Assembly: GCF_003121405.1 (NCBI RefSeq)
Contig: NZ_QBUY01000100.1
Coordinates: forward strand, 1-33,844
Source of the DNA: Paraburkholderia sp. C35
Lineage (GTDB): Bacteria; Pseudomonadota; Gammaproteobacteria; Burkholderiales; Burkholderiaceae
Reading direction: 5' to 3'
Length of the DNA: 33,844 bases
Below, piece by piece: positions 23,888 to 32,569 of this stretch (position 1 is its first letter; each line of letters opens with the position of its first letter). Under the pieces are notes generated by a model. It was not told where the DNA came from. It ran no database searches and saw nothing but the letters and a program-made list of their open reading frames with translations. A program made the translations under genes and the position numbers.

Positions 23888-23977
23888 TCCTGCCATTGCC
23901 CCGCCTTTGCATGAGCGCTTCGCCGTCAGTCAGGGCGAGCGGCGCGAACGCGGCTCGCCCGTCGTGCGGCTCGCGCA

Positions 23978-24184
23978 TCAACGCGTGTGATAGTAGCCGT
24001 CGCCGACCGAGTTCTGCAGCCCGCCATCGACGTACACATCCACCGGTTCGCCGTCCGGCGAAATGAGGATGGTGCCGTTGTTGTGCTGTCCGGGCAGCTT
24101 CATGCGGCCACCTTGGATGCTATTCATTGCCACGTGATCGAGTTCGGTCGATGCGCCGAGATCGCGAATGGTCAACGTCTTCAT
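23978..24184 (-). CDS. Small peptide with double-glycine-type leader
   Basis: A 68-residue peptide. The first 26 residues (MKTLTIRDLGAS, then TELDHVAMNSIQGG) have the form of a bacteriocin-style leader: an amphipathic ELxxxAM stretch ending in Gly-Gly, where a C39 peptidase-ABC transporter would cut. The remaining 42 residues are Gly/Asn/Asp-rich (LPGQHNNG, YVDGG, GDGYYHTR) and contain no cysteine. A strong AAGGAGA lies before the ATG at 24184. No transporter, peptidase, immunity or modification gene is nearby, so export would need a remote system. Function unknown; a quorum peptide, bacteriocin or other secreted peptide is possible. Confidence 0.7.
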   Translation of the reverse strand: MKTLTIRDLGASTELDHVAMNSIQGGRMKLPGQHNNGTILISPDGEPVDVYVDGGLQNSVGDGYYHTR

Positions 24185-24287
24185 GATGTGTCTCCTTGAG
24201 CGGAACGGTTGTGGGATCAAATAAGCGGCCGCTTGTGCGAGACAGTGCGAATCTCATGCCAACGCTGGTGTCGTGAGAAGGCTGCAT

Positions 24288-24315
24288 GCCTGACGGCCTT
24301 CGGCGTGCGTCAGGC
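24288..24315. terminator. Stem-loop after the QseBC-like unit
   Basis: GCCTGACG (24288-24295) pairs perfectly with CGTCAGGC (24308-24315) around a 12-base loop. It lies ~95 bases beyond the stop of the minus-strand kinase and before the double-glycine peptide gene on the same strand. It has no T-run, so it is only a candidate. Confidence 0.35.
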
Positions 24316-24410
24316 GCGATACGCGCACGGCGTAGCGTTGTCACGCAGCCGTCATGATCGGCGAGGATGTTGGAAAAGCACCGACAGCGCGAGCATCCGG
24401 CACAGACGCA

Positions 24411-25835
24411 TCACGCCTGCACAGCGTCTTCTTCTGATGCACGCGGAAACGCGATCTGCACGGCCAGCCCGCGTCGCCCGATCCCCGAGCCGATATGCAC
24501 CTGCGCATTGAAATGCGCGGCGATGCGCGCGACGATCGACAGCCCGAGGCCGCTGCCGTTGCCGCTCGCCGATGCCGACGCGCCGCGGAAAAAGCGGTCG
24601 GTTAAGCGCCGGCGCTCTTCGTCGGTGACGCCGGGGCCGTTGTCGGAGACGGTCAGCGTGACGGTCTGCGTATCGGCCAGCACGCTGATATGCACGCGCC
24701 CACCCGTTTCGCCGTACTTGATCGCGTTGTCGAGCAGATTGTCGACCAGCGTGCGCGCCAGTGCGCGGTCGGCGTCGATGCGGGCGTCCCGGTCGCCTGA
24801 CAGCAGCACGGTGATCGATTTCTCTTCGGCGTGCGTGGCGCGAAACGCGATGGCTTCGGCTGCAACGTCGTACAGTCCCATCTGTGACGTGGTCAGCGTG
24901 CCGCGCTCATCGAGCCGCGCCAGCAGCAACAGTTGCTCGGCAAGATGCGCGCTGCGATCGACACCTTGCACCACGCGCCGCATCGCCTGCTGTTGCTGCG
25001 CGCCGTCGTGCGCGGCGAGCGCCACCTGGGCCTGTACCTTGATCGCGGCGAGCGGCGTTTTCAGTTCATGCGCGGCGTCGGCGGTGAAGGCGCGCTCGCG
25101 CAGGATGGACTGCTGCAGCCGCGCGAGCAACTGGGTGATGGCATCGACGAGTGGGCGCACTTCGGCGGGCGACGGATTCACATGAATCGGTTCGAGGATG
25201 CGGCTGTCGCGCATGCGCACCGCCTTCGAGATCGCCGATAGCGGCCTGAAGCTGTGCCCCACGCTGAACCAGACCAGCAGCGCGAGCACGGGCAGGGCGA
25301 GCGCAATCGGTCGGCCAATGCGGCTCGCCACGCCTGTCGACAGATCGCTGCGCACGTTGGCGGGTTCCAGCACGCGCACGGTGCGGCCCGTCGTGCTGTC
25401 GCGCAACGCATAGGCGAGCCAGCGCTGCCCGCCGATGCTGAGCGCATGCACGCCTTGCGCGGTTTCGCTCACGCTGAACGGCCGGTTGAGCGCGGCCATG
25501 CCGGGGCTGGCGACGATCAGTTCGCCCGCCGCGTCGCGCACTTCGAACAGGGCGTAGCGGGGTATCGCATCGGAATCGTCGTTGACGGTACGCGACGCGC
25601 GCGAATATTCATTGCGCACGTCGATGCCTGTCGCTGCAAGCCGTTCGAGACTCGAGGGATCGATCTGCACCAGCAGATGCGCGAGCTGGATCAGGCGCGC
25701 ATCGTCCCACTCGCCGATTTCATGCGTGACGTTGCTGAAGCTCCAGACGATCATCGCAGCCCACACCGCGCCGACGCTGACGAGAATCAGCCACATCAGG
25801 CGCCGGCGGATCGACGTCGCGCGCTGCCGCGTCAT
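24411..25835 (-). CDS. Sensor histidine kinase (QseC-like)
   Basis: A 474-residue inner-membrane kinase. Helices at ~13-34 and ~175-192 enclose a ~140-residue periplasmic sensor region of the QseC/TctE two-component type. The H-box RERAFTADAAHELKTPLAAI places the phospho-acceptor at His256. N-box NLLDNAIKYG, G1 DNGPGV, F-box DRFFRG and G2 GSGLGLSIV are intact. Its ATG overlaps the stop of the upstream response regulator. The QseC label is by domain pattern; the ligand is unknown. Confidence 0.9.
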   Translation of the reverse strand: MTRQRATSIRRRLMWLILVSVGAVWAAMIVWSFSNVTHEIGEWDDARLIQLAHLLVQIDPSSLERLAATGIDVRNEYSRASRTVNDDSDAIPRYALFEVRDAAGELIVASPGMAALNRPFSVSETAQGVHALSIGGQRWLAYALRDSTTGRTVRVLEPANVRSDLSTGVASRIGRPIALALPVLALLVWFSVGHSFRPLSAISKAVRMRDSRILEPIHVNPSPAEVRPLVDAITQLLARLQQSILRERAFTADAAHELKTPLAAIKVQAQVALAAHDGAQQQQAMRRVVQGVDRSAHLAEQLLLLARLDERGTLTTSQMGLYDVAAEAIAFRATHAEEKSITVLLSGDRDARIDADRALARTLVDNLLDNAIKYGETGGRVHISVLADTQTVTLTVSDNGPGVTDEERRRLTDRFFRGASASASGNGSGLGLSIVARIAAHFNAQVHIGSGIGRRGLAVQIAFPRASEEDAVQA

Positions 25836-26491
25836 GTCTTGTCCACGATATAGCCGAACCCGCGCACCGTGCGGATCACTTCGCCGCCCAGTTTCTTGCG
25901 CAGATTCGACACGTGCACTTCGATCGCATTGCTTTCTACTTCTTCATGCCAGCCGTACAGGCTTTCTTCGATCCGCGCGCGCGGCTGCGGCACGCCTGCA
26001 TGCGTGAGCAGATGGATCAGCACGGCCCATTCGCGCGCGGTGAGTGCCACGCGCACGCCGTCCTTCGAGATGGTCTGCGCGACGGGATCGACGCTCAGAT
26101 CGCGCCACGCGATCAGTTCGCTGCCGCGGCCCTGCGAGCGGCGGATCAGCGCGCGGCAGCGCGAGATCAGTTCGGGCAGATCGAACGGCTTGCCGAGGTA
26201 GTCGTCGGCGCCTGCATCGAGGCCGCGCACCTTGTCGGCGGCCGTGTCCTTCGCCGTCAGCACGAGCACGGGAATCGCGTTGCCGCGCGTGCGCAGCGAT
26301 TTCAGCAACTCCATACCGGAGAGCTTCGGCAGACCGAGATCGAGGATCACCAGCAGATAGGGCGTCGTGGCCAGCGCGAGTTCGGCGTGCTGGCCGTCGC
26401 GCGCCCAGTCGACGGTGAAGCCCGCGTTGCGCAGCGCGACTTCGAGTCCGCTGCCAATCAGATCGTCATCTTCAACGAGAAGAATACGCAT
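25832..26491 (-). CDS. OmpR-family response regulator (QseB/PmrA-like)
   Basis: A 219-residue regulator. The receiver has VEDDDLIG, Asp51 (VILDLGLPKLSG) and Lys101 (DDYLGKPFDL); the winged-helix domain ends EVHVSNLRKKLG and VRGFGYIVDK, as in QseB/PmrA/TctD members. Length is typical. It is first in a two-gene unit with the overlapping kinase and diverges from a cytochrome b561 gene; a QseB/PmrA-type direct repeat lies in the shared 241-base intergenic region. Confidence 0.92.
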   Translation of the reverse strand: MRILLVEDDDLIGSGLEVALRNAGFTVDWARDGQHAELALATTPYLLVILDLGLPKLSGMELLKSLRTRGNAIPVLVLTAKDTAADKVRGLDAGADDYLGKPFDLPELISRCRALIRRSQGRGSELIAWRDLSVDPVAQTISKDGVRVALTAREWAVLIHLLTHAGVPQPRARIEESLYGWHEEVESNAIEVHVSNLRKKLGGEVIRTVRGFGYIVDKT

Positions 26492-26609
26492 GATGTCGTT
26501 GTCCGGAAGTCGCCGGTGTGGGGTCCGGGTATGTCGCGGGTATGTCTTATCGATTGCGAGTCTAGCGCGGATAACGTCTGTATACGTGTAGTCGCCAGCG
26601 TTTCCAGGC

Positions 26610-26643
26610 GTTAAGCATTTCTTCAGGTTCGTCCCGTTAGCAT
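26610..26643 (+). promoter_or_regulatory. QseB/PmrA-type direct repeat and -10 before cytochrome b561
   Basis: GTTAAG (26610-26615), five bases, then CTTCAG (26621-26626) resembles the two half-sites YTTAAG-N5-YTTAAG bound by PmrA/QseB regulators. A -10-like TAGCAT (26638-26643) follows 11 bases later, the spacing used when such regulators replace the -35 element. The regulator gene is adjacent and divergent. Confidence 0.45.
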
Positions 26644-26732
26644 CGCCGCGTGACGCAGGCGGCGTGTTGCGGCGCGTCGGTCATCACAGCGGTTGTCATG
26701 CATCTTCATGCCCACTTCGAACGAGAAAGACA

Positions 26733-27272
26733 ATGAATCTGAACGCCGTTGCCCAACGCCCCGCCTATCACGGCATTGCACGCCTGCTTCACTGGCTGGT
26801 CGCACTGCTTGTCGCTGTGCAGTTCGTGCTCGGCTGGACCATGCCCGACGTGCATCGCGACACCTTGCCCAACGGTTTGATCGCGTGGCATCTCGGCGTG
26901 GGCGCGGCGATCGTCGCGGCGGTGGCGTGCCGCATCGTGTGGCGCGCGACGCATACGCCGCAGCCCGCCGCGCTGTCGCGCGCGCTCAGCGTTCTATCAG
27001 GCGTGACGCATGGGTTGCTCTATCTGTTGCTCGTTGCCGTGCCGCTGGCGGGCTGGGCGAATGCTTCGTCGCGCGGCTGGGCGGTGAAGCTGTTCGGCAT
27101 GATTCGCTATCCTGATCTGACGCAGACAGGATCGCCGACGGGCCACGCACTCGGCGACGTGCACAGCGTGCTCGCGTGGGTGCTGCTTGCATTGATCGTG
27201 CTGCATGTGGGCGCTGCGTTGTTTCATCGTCTCGTACTGAAGGACGACGTGTTGCAACGGATGCTGCCGTAA
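26733..27272 (+). CDS. Cytochrome b561 family protein
   Basis: A 179-residue di-heme membrane cytochrome with four helices, same length as the homologue at 4542-5081 but clearly divergent in sequence. Haem-ligand candidates are His20 (ARLLHW), His in IAWHLGVG, His in GVTHGLLY and the last-helix histidines (LHVGAALFHRLVLKDDVL). It likely moves electrons between quinol and the periplasm. The start with no in-frame leader is taken at MNLNAVAQ. It is divergent from the QseBC-like pair and carries a candidate binding site for it. Confidence 0.9.
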   Translation: MNLNAVAQRPAYHGIARLLHWLVALLVAVQFVLGWTMPDVHRDTLPNGLIAWHLGVGAAIVAAVACRIVWRATHTPQPAALSRALSVLSGVTHGLLYLLLVAVPLAGWANASSRGWAVKLFGMIRYPDLTQTGSPTGHALGDVHSVLAWVLLALIVLHVGAALFHRLVLKDDVLQRMLP

Positions 27273-27473
27273 GCCGCAAGCAATGTGACGCAAGCCATCT
27301 GAAACGCGCATCGAATTCGCGCGCTTAATATTCCCTTCAGATTTCGCTCAGTACCATCGGTGCGTCGTGTCCAGAAGCCGGACATGCTCGAATCCGTCGC
27401 ACCGTCACGCGAGCTTCACATTGTCGATGTAGGCACAGCGAACCGGTGCGCGCCATGTAGGGCTGGTTCCATC

Positions 27474-27833
27474 ATGAAGCACACCACTGTCCGGATGATC
27501 CGCGCGCATCTCGTGACGGCGTCGGTTGCGGCGACCGTTATCGACGTCTGCGTCATCAGCCTGCTTTTCATCTGCAAGTTTCCCCAGACGCTGTTCGAGA
27601 CGGCGTCGTTTCGTCTGCTGACATTCGCCTTGCTGCTGGCAGCCGTTCTGATTACGCGCCGCGCGGCTCATGTCGCGTTTCGCGCGGCGTTGCGGCGACA
27701 TCACGCGCATTTCATCGGACCACGGCGCGATGCCGTGTGTGTGTCCGCCATCTGTCCTGCGCGCGGCCTCGTGATTCTTCATCTGCATTTAACGGGTGTG
27801 CCTTACGTTCCCCTTCGCGCGGTGGGATGGTGA
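27474..27833 (+). CDS. Possible small membrane protein
   Basis: A 119-residue reading frame of no recognised family. Third codon positions are strongly G/C, as in neighbouring genes. Two hydrophobic segments (TASVAATVIDVCVISLLFIC and LLTFALLLAAVLI) are separated by a short loop, with an Arg/His-rich stretch after them. There is no clear ribosome site before the ATG, and the last ~35 residues look less protein-like. It lies just upstream of hpnI in a 640-base interval that otherwise shows nothing. It may be real, truncated at its end, or chance. Confidence 0.35.
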   Translation: MKHTTVRMIRAHLVTASVAATVIDVCVISLLFICKFPQTLFETASFRLLTFALLLAAVLITRRAAHVAFRAALRRHHAHFIGPRRDAVCVSAICPARGLVILHLHLTGVPYVPLRAVGW

Positions 27834-27912
27834 CGGCCTGGCGGGTCAGGGTGGCTGCATCCGTTCGACACGGTGGCCAGCATGCATTTTTTCAGCAGGA
27901 GCAATCGACACC

Positions 27913-29145
27913 ATGCAGGAAGCCATGCTGCAGATCTACGGTTTGCCGCTCGTACTGGCAGTCGGTGCGGCGCTGTATGCCGTCGTCGCCTTAGCGGCTT
28001 CGCTCGTGTCGATGTCGCGCGTCGCCGCGCATGAGCGGCGCACCGTGGCGAGCGGCATGCCGATGCCCGTCAGTGTGCTCAAGCCGCTGTGCGGCGCCGA
28101 ACCGAGGCTGCTCGAGAACCTGGCCACCTTCTGCGAACAGACGCATCCGTGCTTCGAGATCGTGTTCGGTGTCTCGCGTGCGGACGATGCTGCCGTTGCC
28201 GTGGTCGAACGCTTGCAGGATGCGTATCCGCACTGCCGGATTTCGCTCGTCGTCGATTCGCACGTGCATGGCACGAACCTGAAAGTCAGCAACCTGATCA
28301 ATCTCGCGCAGTGGGCGCACCATGACGTATTCGTGCTCGCGGACAGCGACATCGCCGTGCCGGCCGATTATCTGGAGCGCGTGTGCGTGCCGCTCGACGA
28401 TCCACGCACGGGTGTCGTGACCTGTCTTTATCGTGCAGTGGGCATCGCCGGGTTCTGGTCGCGCGTGGGCGCGCAGTTCATCAACGAGTGGTTCGTGCCG
28501 TCGGCGCGCATCGCGCATGCGTTCGGCTCGACACGCTTCGGCTTCGGCGCGACGCTGGCGCTGCGTCGTGCGACGCTGGAGCGCATCGGCGGCTTCGAGC
28601 GGCTGCGCAACACGCTCGCCGACGACTACTGGCTGGCCGGCCATGTGCGCGAAACGGGGTTGCGCACGGTGTTGTCGTCCGTGGTGGTCGAGACGGATGT
28701 GACGGAATCCACGCTCGCCGCGCTGTGGGATCGCGAAACGCGCTGGCTGCGCACGATCCGCTCGGTGAACCGGCTGGGGTTTGCGTTTCTGTTCATCACT
28801 TTTACGCTGCCGTGGATTCTCTGCGGCGCGTGGCTCGCGCTGGCGATGCATCGTGCGGGCGTGCATTCCGCTGCGTCGATCGTGCTCGGCGCCGCGGCCG
28901 TGCCGGGCATCGCTGCGCGGGTGATCCTGCATGCGCTGATGAGCGGCGCGCAGGGCGCGTTCTCGCGAGACCTTGCGCTGAGTCCCGTGCGCGATGCGCT
29001 GCTGCTTGCGCAATGGCTGGCGGGATCGTTCGGTTCGACGGTGGTGTGGCGCGGCGTGCGCGGGCCCGTCGAAGAAACAGTCAGTCCGGCGACGGTGTTC
29101 CAGCCCGAGCCGGCCAACGTATTCGAAGTATCCGATGGTCGCTGA
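27913..29145 (+). CDS. hpnI: Hopanoid glycosyltransferase HpnI
   Basis: A 410-residue inner-membrane GT2 (ceramide glucosyltransferase-like) enzyme that adds N-acetylglucosamine to bacteriohopanetetrol. An N-terminal helix precedes the catalytic domain: MPVSVLKPLCGAEPRLLENL, VVDSHVHGTNLKVSNL, LADSDIAV (metal-binding DxD-like), FGATLALRR, LADDYWLAGHV and RETRWLRTIR (the QxxRW equivalent). Further helices follow. The ATG at 27913 has AGGAG upstream; an earlier in-frame ATG at 27796 adds an unrelated leader. First gene of hpnI-J-K-L. Confidence 0.92.
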   Translation: MQEAMLQIYGLPLVLAVGAALYAVVALAASLVSMSRVAAHERRTVASGMPMPVSVLKPLCGAEPRLLENLATFCEQTHPCFEIVFGVSRADDAAVAVVERLQDAYPHCRISLVVDSHVHGTNLKVSNLINLAQWAHHDVFVLADSDIAVPADYLERVCVPLDDPRTGVVTCLYRAVGIAGFWSRVGAQFINEWFVPSARIAHAFGSTRFGFGATLALRRATLERIGGFERLRNTLADDYWLAGHVRETGLRTVLSSVVVETDVTESTLAALWDRETRWLRTIRSVNRLGFAFLFITFTLPWILCGAWLALAMHRAGVHSAASIVLGAAAVPGIAARVILHALMSGAQGAFSRDLALSPVRDALLLAQWLAGSFGSTVVWRGVRGPVEETVSPATVFQPEPANVFEVSDGR

Positions 29146-29198
29146 ACGTGCGGCGAAAGCCTCGCGCCCGGCTCAATCACACTAGATGGACAGAGAAC

Positions 29199-30623
29199 AT
29201 GAAAAAGACCTTGTTTTTGCAGGCGCCGTCGTACGACGGCTTCGATGGCGGCGCAGGTTCGCGTTATCAGGCCAAGCGTGAGATCCGCTCGTTCTGGTAT
29301 CCGACGTGGCTCGCGCAGCCGGCTGCCCTCGTGCCCGGCAGCCGCGTGCTCGATGCGCCCGCCGATGGCCTGTCCGTCGAGGCCTCGCTGGAGATTGCGC
29401 AGGGCTATGAAGTCGTCGTGATCCACACCAGCACGCCGTCGTTTCCGACCGATGCGATGTTCGCCGAGCAACTGAAGGCGCGGGCGCCGCGCGTGATGAT
29501 CGGCATGGTCGGCGCGAAAGTGGCCGTCGATCCGCATAACTCGCTGACGGCGAGCGACGCCATCGATTTCGTCTGCCGCGAGGAATTCGATTTCACCTGC
29601 AAGGAAATCGCCGAGGGCTTGCCGTTCGCGCAGATCAAGGGCTTGAGCTATCGCGCAGCCGACGGTTCGATCGAGCACAACGAAGCGCGTCCGATTCTCG
29701 AAGACATGGATGAACTGCCGTTCGTCGCCCCTGTTTACAAGCGCGATCTGAAGATCGACAACTATTTCATCGGCTATCTGAAGCATCCGTATGTGTCGAT
29801 CTACACGGGCCGCGGCTGCCGTTCGCGCTGCACGTTCTGCCTGTGGCCGCAAACGGTGGGCGGGCATCGCTATCGCACACGCTCCGTCGAGAACGTGCTC
29901 GAAGAAGTGAAGTGGATTCGCGACAACATGCCCGAAGTCAAGGAGATCATGTTCGACGACGACACCTTCACGGACTTCAAGCCGCGCGTCGAGGAGATTG
30001 CGCGCGGTCTCGGCAAGCTGGGTGTCACGTGGTCCTGCAACGCGAAGGCGAACGTGCCGTATGCGACGCTCAAGATCATGAAGGAAAACGGCCTGCGCCT
30101 GCTGCTGGTCGGCTACGAATCGGGCGACGACCAGATCCTGCTGAACATCAAGAAGGGTCTGCGCACCGACATCGCACGGCGCTTTTCGGAAGACTGCCGC
30201 AAGCTCGGCATCAAGATTCACGGCACCTTCATTCTGGGCCTGCCGGGCGAAACGAAAGAGACGATCCAGAAGTCCATCGAGTACGCGAAGGACATCAATC
30301 CGCACACCATTCAGGTGTCGCTGGCGGCGCCGTATCCCGGCACCACGCTCTACAAGCAGGCTGTCGAAAACGGCTGGCTGGAAGAGAACAAGGTGATCAA
30401 TCTGGTGAGCAAGGAAGGCGTGCAGCTGGCGGCGATCGGCTATCCGCATCTGTCGCGCGAAGAGATCTATCACCACCTCGAACAGTTCTACCGGCAGTTC
30501 TATTTCCGGCCGTCGAAGATCTGGGAAGTCGTGCGCGAAATGCTGCTGAGCTGGGACATGATGAAGCGGCGTCTGCGCGAAGGAGTCGAATTTTTCCGCT
30601 TCCTGCGGGCGCACGAGGCATGA
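29199..30623 (+). CDS. hpnJ: Hopanoid cyclitol-ether radical SAM enzyme HpnJ
   Basis: A 474-residue radical S-adenosylmethionine enzyme that contracts the glucosamine head group to the cyclitol ether of BHT. An N-terminal B12-binding-like region (residues 1-150) is followed by the radical SAM barrel. The iron-sulfur motif is GCRSRCTFC (Cys207, Cys211, Cys214). Also seen: MFDDDTFTD, LLLVGYESGDD, GTFILGLPGET and AAPYPGTTLY. Its stop overlaps the hpnK start by 4 bases (ATGA), and it follows hpnI by 53 bases. Confidence 0.94.
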   Translation: MKKTLFLQAPSYDGFDGGAGSRYQAKREIRSFWYPTWLAQPAALVPGSRVLDAPADGLSVEASLEIAQGYEVVVIHTSTPSFPTDAMFAEQLKARAPRVMIGMVGAKVAVDPHNSLTASDAIDFVCREEFDFTCKEIAEGLPFAQIKGLSYRAADGSIEHNEARPILEDMDELPFVAPVYKRDLKIDNYFIGYLKHPYVSIYTGRGCRSRCTFCLWPQTVGGHRYRTRSVENVLEEVKWIRDNMPEVKEIMFDDDTFTDFKPRVEEIARGLGKLGVTWSCNAKANVPYATLKIMKENGLRLLLVGYESGDDQILLNIKKGLRTDIARRFSEDCRKLGIKIHGTFILGLPGETKETIQKSIEYAKDINPHTIQVSLAAPYPGTTLYKQAVENGWLEENKVINLVSKEGVQLAAIGYPHLSREEIYHHLEQFYRQFYFRPSKIWEVVREMLLSWDMMKRRLREGVEFFRFLRAHEA

Positions 30624-31483
30624 CGCGACGCGTTTTACAACCTGTGAGGCAGACACCGCGGCGCGCACTGATCGTGACCGCCGACGATTTCGGCCTGCAT
30701 GTGCGCATCAACGAGGCGGTCGAACGCGCGCATCTGGAGGGCGTGCTGACCTCGGCAAGCCTGATGGTGTCGGCGCCCGCGACGGCCGACGCAGTGCGCC
30801 GCGCGCACCGGCATCCGGGCTTGCGCGTCGGCCTGCATATCGTGCTCGCGGACGGCGTGCCGATGCTCGCCACGCATCTGGTGCCTGCGCTCGTGAACCG
30901 GCATGGGCGCCTGGGCGACCGCATGGTGCGCGACGGCTTCCGTTTTTTCCTGGTGCCGGAAGTGCGGCGCCAGTTGAAGGCGGAGATCCGCGCGCAGTTC
31001 CAGGCGTTCGCGCGCACGGGGCTCACGCTCGATCATGTGAACACGCACAAGCACTTTCATCTGCATCCCACCGTGCTCGCGCTGATCATCGAAGTCGGCA
31101 GCGAATACGGGCTGAAGGCGATGCGCCTGCCTTACGAACCGGGCGCGCCGGCGTGGAGCAGGCCGTGGATGGCGCGCGTGCGCAGGCAACTGGATAATGC
31201 GGGTGGGGCACACAACGACTACGTGATCGGCATGTCGCAGACGGGACACCTGGATGAAGCCACGCTGCTCGCCGCGCTTGCGCGGCTGCCGGAAGGCGTG
31301 GGCGAAATCTACTGCCATCCCGCGGTGGCGGGCGAGGGCGCGATCACGCCCACCATGAAAACGTACCGGCACAGCGACGAACTCGATGCGCTGCTGTCGG
31401 CGCGCGTTGCATCGGCAATTGCGGCGAGCGGCGCGATCACGGGCGGTTTCGCCGATGTGTTCGGACAGCGGTCCTATCTATGA
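30620..31483 (+). CDS. hpnK: Hopanoid deacetylase HpnK
   Basis: A 287-residue YdjC-like carbohydrate deacetylase that removes the acetyl group from N-acetylglucosaminyl-BHT, the step between HpnI and HpnJ. Metal and catalytic motifs are visible: VTADDFGLH at the N-terminus, GLHIVLADG, HVNTHKHFHLHP and EIYCHPA. Length is normal. Translationally coupled at both ends: ATGA with hpnJ and ATGA with hpnL. Confidence 0.92.
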   Translation: MTRRVLQPVRQTPRRALIVTADDFGLHVRINEAVERAHLEGVLTSASLMVSAPATADAVRRAHRHPGLRVGLHIVLADGVPMLATHLVPALVNRHGRLGDRMVRDGFRFFLVPEVRRQLKAEIRAQFQAFARTGLTLDHVNTHKHFHLHPTVLALIIEVGSEYGLKAMRLPYEPGAPAWSRPWMARVRRQLDNAGGAHNDYVIGMSQTGHLDEATLLAALARLPEGVGEIYCHPAVAGEGAITPTMKTYRHSDELDALLSARVASAIAASGAITGGFADVFGQRSYL

Positions 31484-32529
31484 CGAAGTGGCTCGGATGG
31501 CTCAAGTGGCTCGGCTTGCCCGCTGGCATCGCGGTGCTGATCGCGCTCGCGTTGCACAGCGGCATGAGCGACGTGCTGCGCGCGATCCGTTCAGCGGGCG
31601 TCGCGCTGCTGTGGCTGGTGCCGCTGCATGCGCTGCCGCTGCTGCTCGATGCGCAGGCGTGGCGGCTGCTGCTCGGCGGGCGCGCGTCGCTGGTCTATTT
31701 GTGGTGGGTCGCGACGGTGCGCGAGGCGGTGAGCCGTCTGCTGCCTGTGGCGAGCATCGGTGGGGAGATCGTCGGCGTGCGGCTCGCGCGCTGGAAGGTC
31801 GACGAGTCCAGTGTGGTCGGCGCGTCGGTGATCGTCGAAGTGCTGGGGACGATGGCCGTCCAGTATGTGTTCGCGGCGCTCGGTCTCGTGATGATCGTCG
31901 CGCAGACAGGCCACGACGATCTGCTCGCGACGGTCGGCGTGGCGTTGCTGCTGTCGCTGCCGTTGCCGGTGGTGGTGTTCGTGCTGCTCCGGCGCGGCGG
32001 CCTGTTTCGTGCCATCGAACGCTGGTCGGCGCGGCTCCCCATGAGCGCGCAGTGGGGCATCGAGCGTCTCGGCGGCGCGCAGCTCGATGCTGCTATCGAC
32101 GCGCTGCTGCGTCGGCCGGGTTTGCTGTTGCGGGCCTTCGCGTGGCAGTTTTCGGGTTATCTGCTGGGCGCGTCGGAGGTGTAGCTGGCGCTGTGGATGC
32201 TTGGGCATCCCGTTTCCATCGGCGGCGCGATAGCCGTCGAAGCGCTCACGCAGGCGGCGCGGCATGCGGCGTTTTTCGTGCCGTCGGGGCTGGGCGTGCA
32301 GGAAGCCGTCGTCGTGCTGCTCGCGAGGATGTTCGGCGTCGATGAGCAGACGGCGTTGTCGCTGGCGCTCGTCAAGCGTATGCGCGAAGTGCTGTTCGGC
32401 TGTATCGCGCTGGCGGCGTGGCAGGGCGCCGAGATCGTGCGCAACCGGCGCGGATCGTGGGGCGCGCAAAGCGCGTTGCAGGCGCTCGAGCAGCGCGCCG
32501 AGACTGCATCACAACGCCGCTCGCGTTGA
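31480..32529 (+). pseudogene. hpnL: Hopanoid membrane protein HpnL, interrupted by in-frame TAG
   Basis: A multi-helix inner-membrane protein of the lysylphosphatidylglycerol-synthase-like (UPF0104) fold, 349 residues if read through; HpnL is thought to act in hopanoid transport or assembly. It starts inside the hpnK stop (ATGA). Codon 235 (32182-32184) is TAG, in LLGASEV-stop-LALWMLGHPVS, where a Trp (TGG) is expected. The frame stays open to TGA at 32527-32529 and encodes the rest, including FFVPSGLGVQEA, a conserved late loop. A single G-to-A change explains it. The short product would lose about three helices. Confidence 0.88.
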
Positions 32530-32569
32530 AGCTTCATGCTGTCGCGTGTGCGTGCGGCACGCGTTATCG

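Noticed and set aside
3003..32529. Claim that this organism reads UAG/UAA as sense
   Set aside because: Several intact genes, including xylB itself at its true end, terminate with TAG or TAA, and three cases are too few. Kept only as a hypothesis to test.
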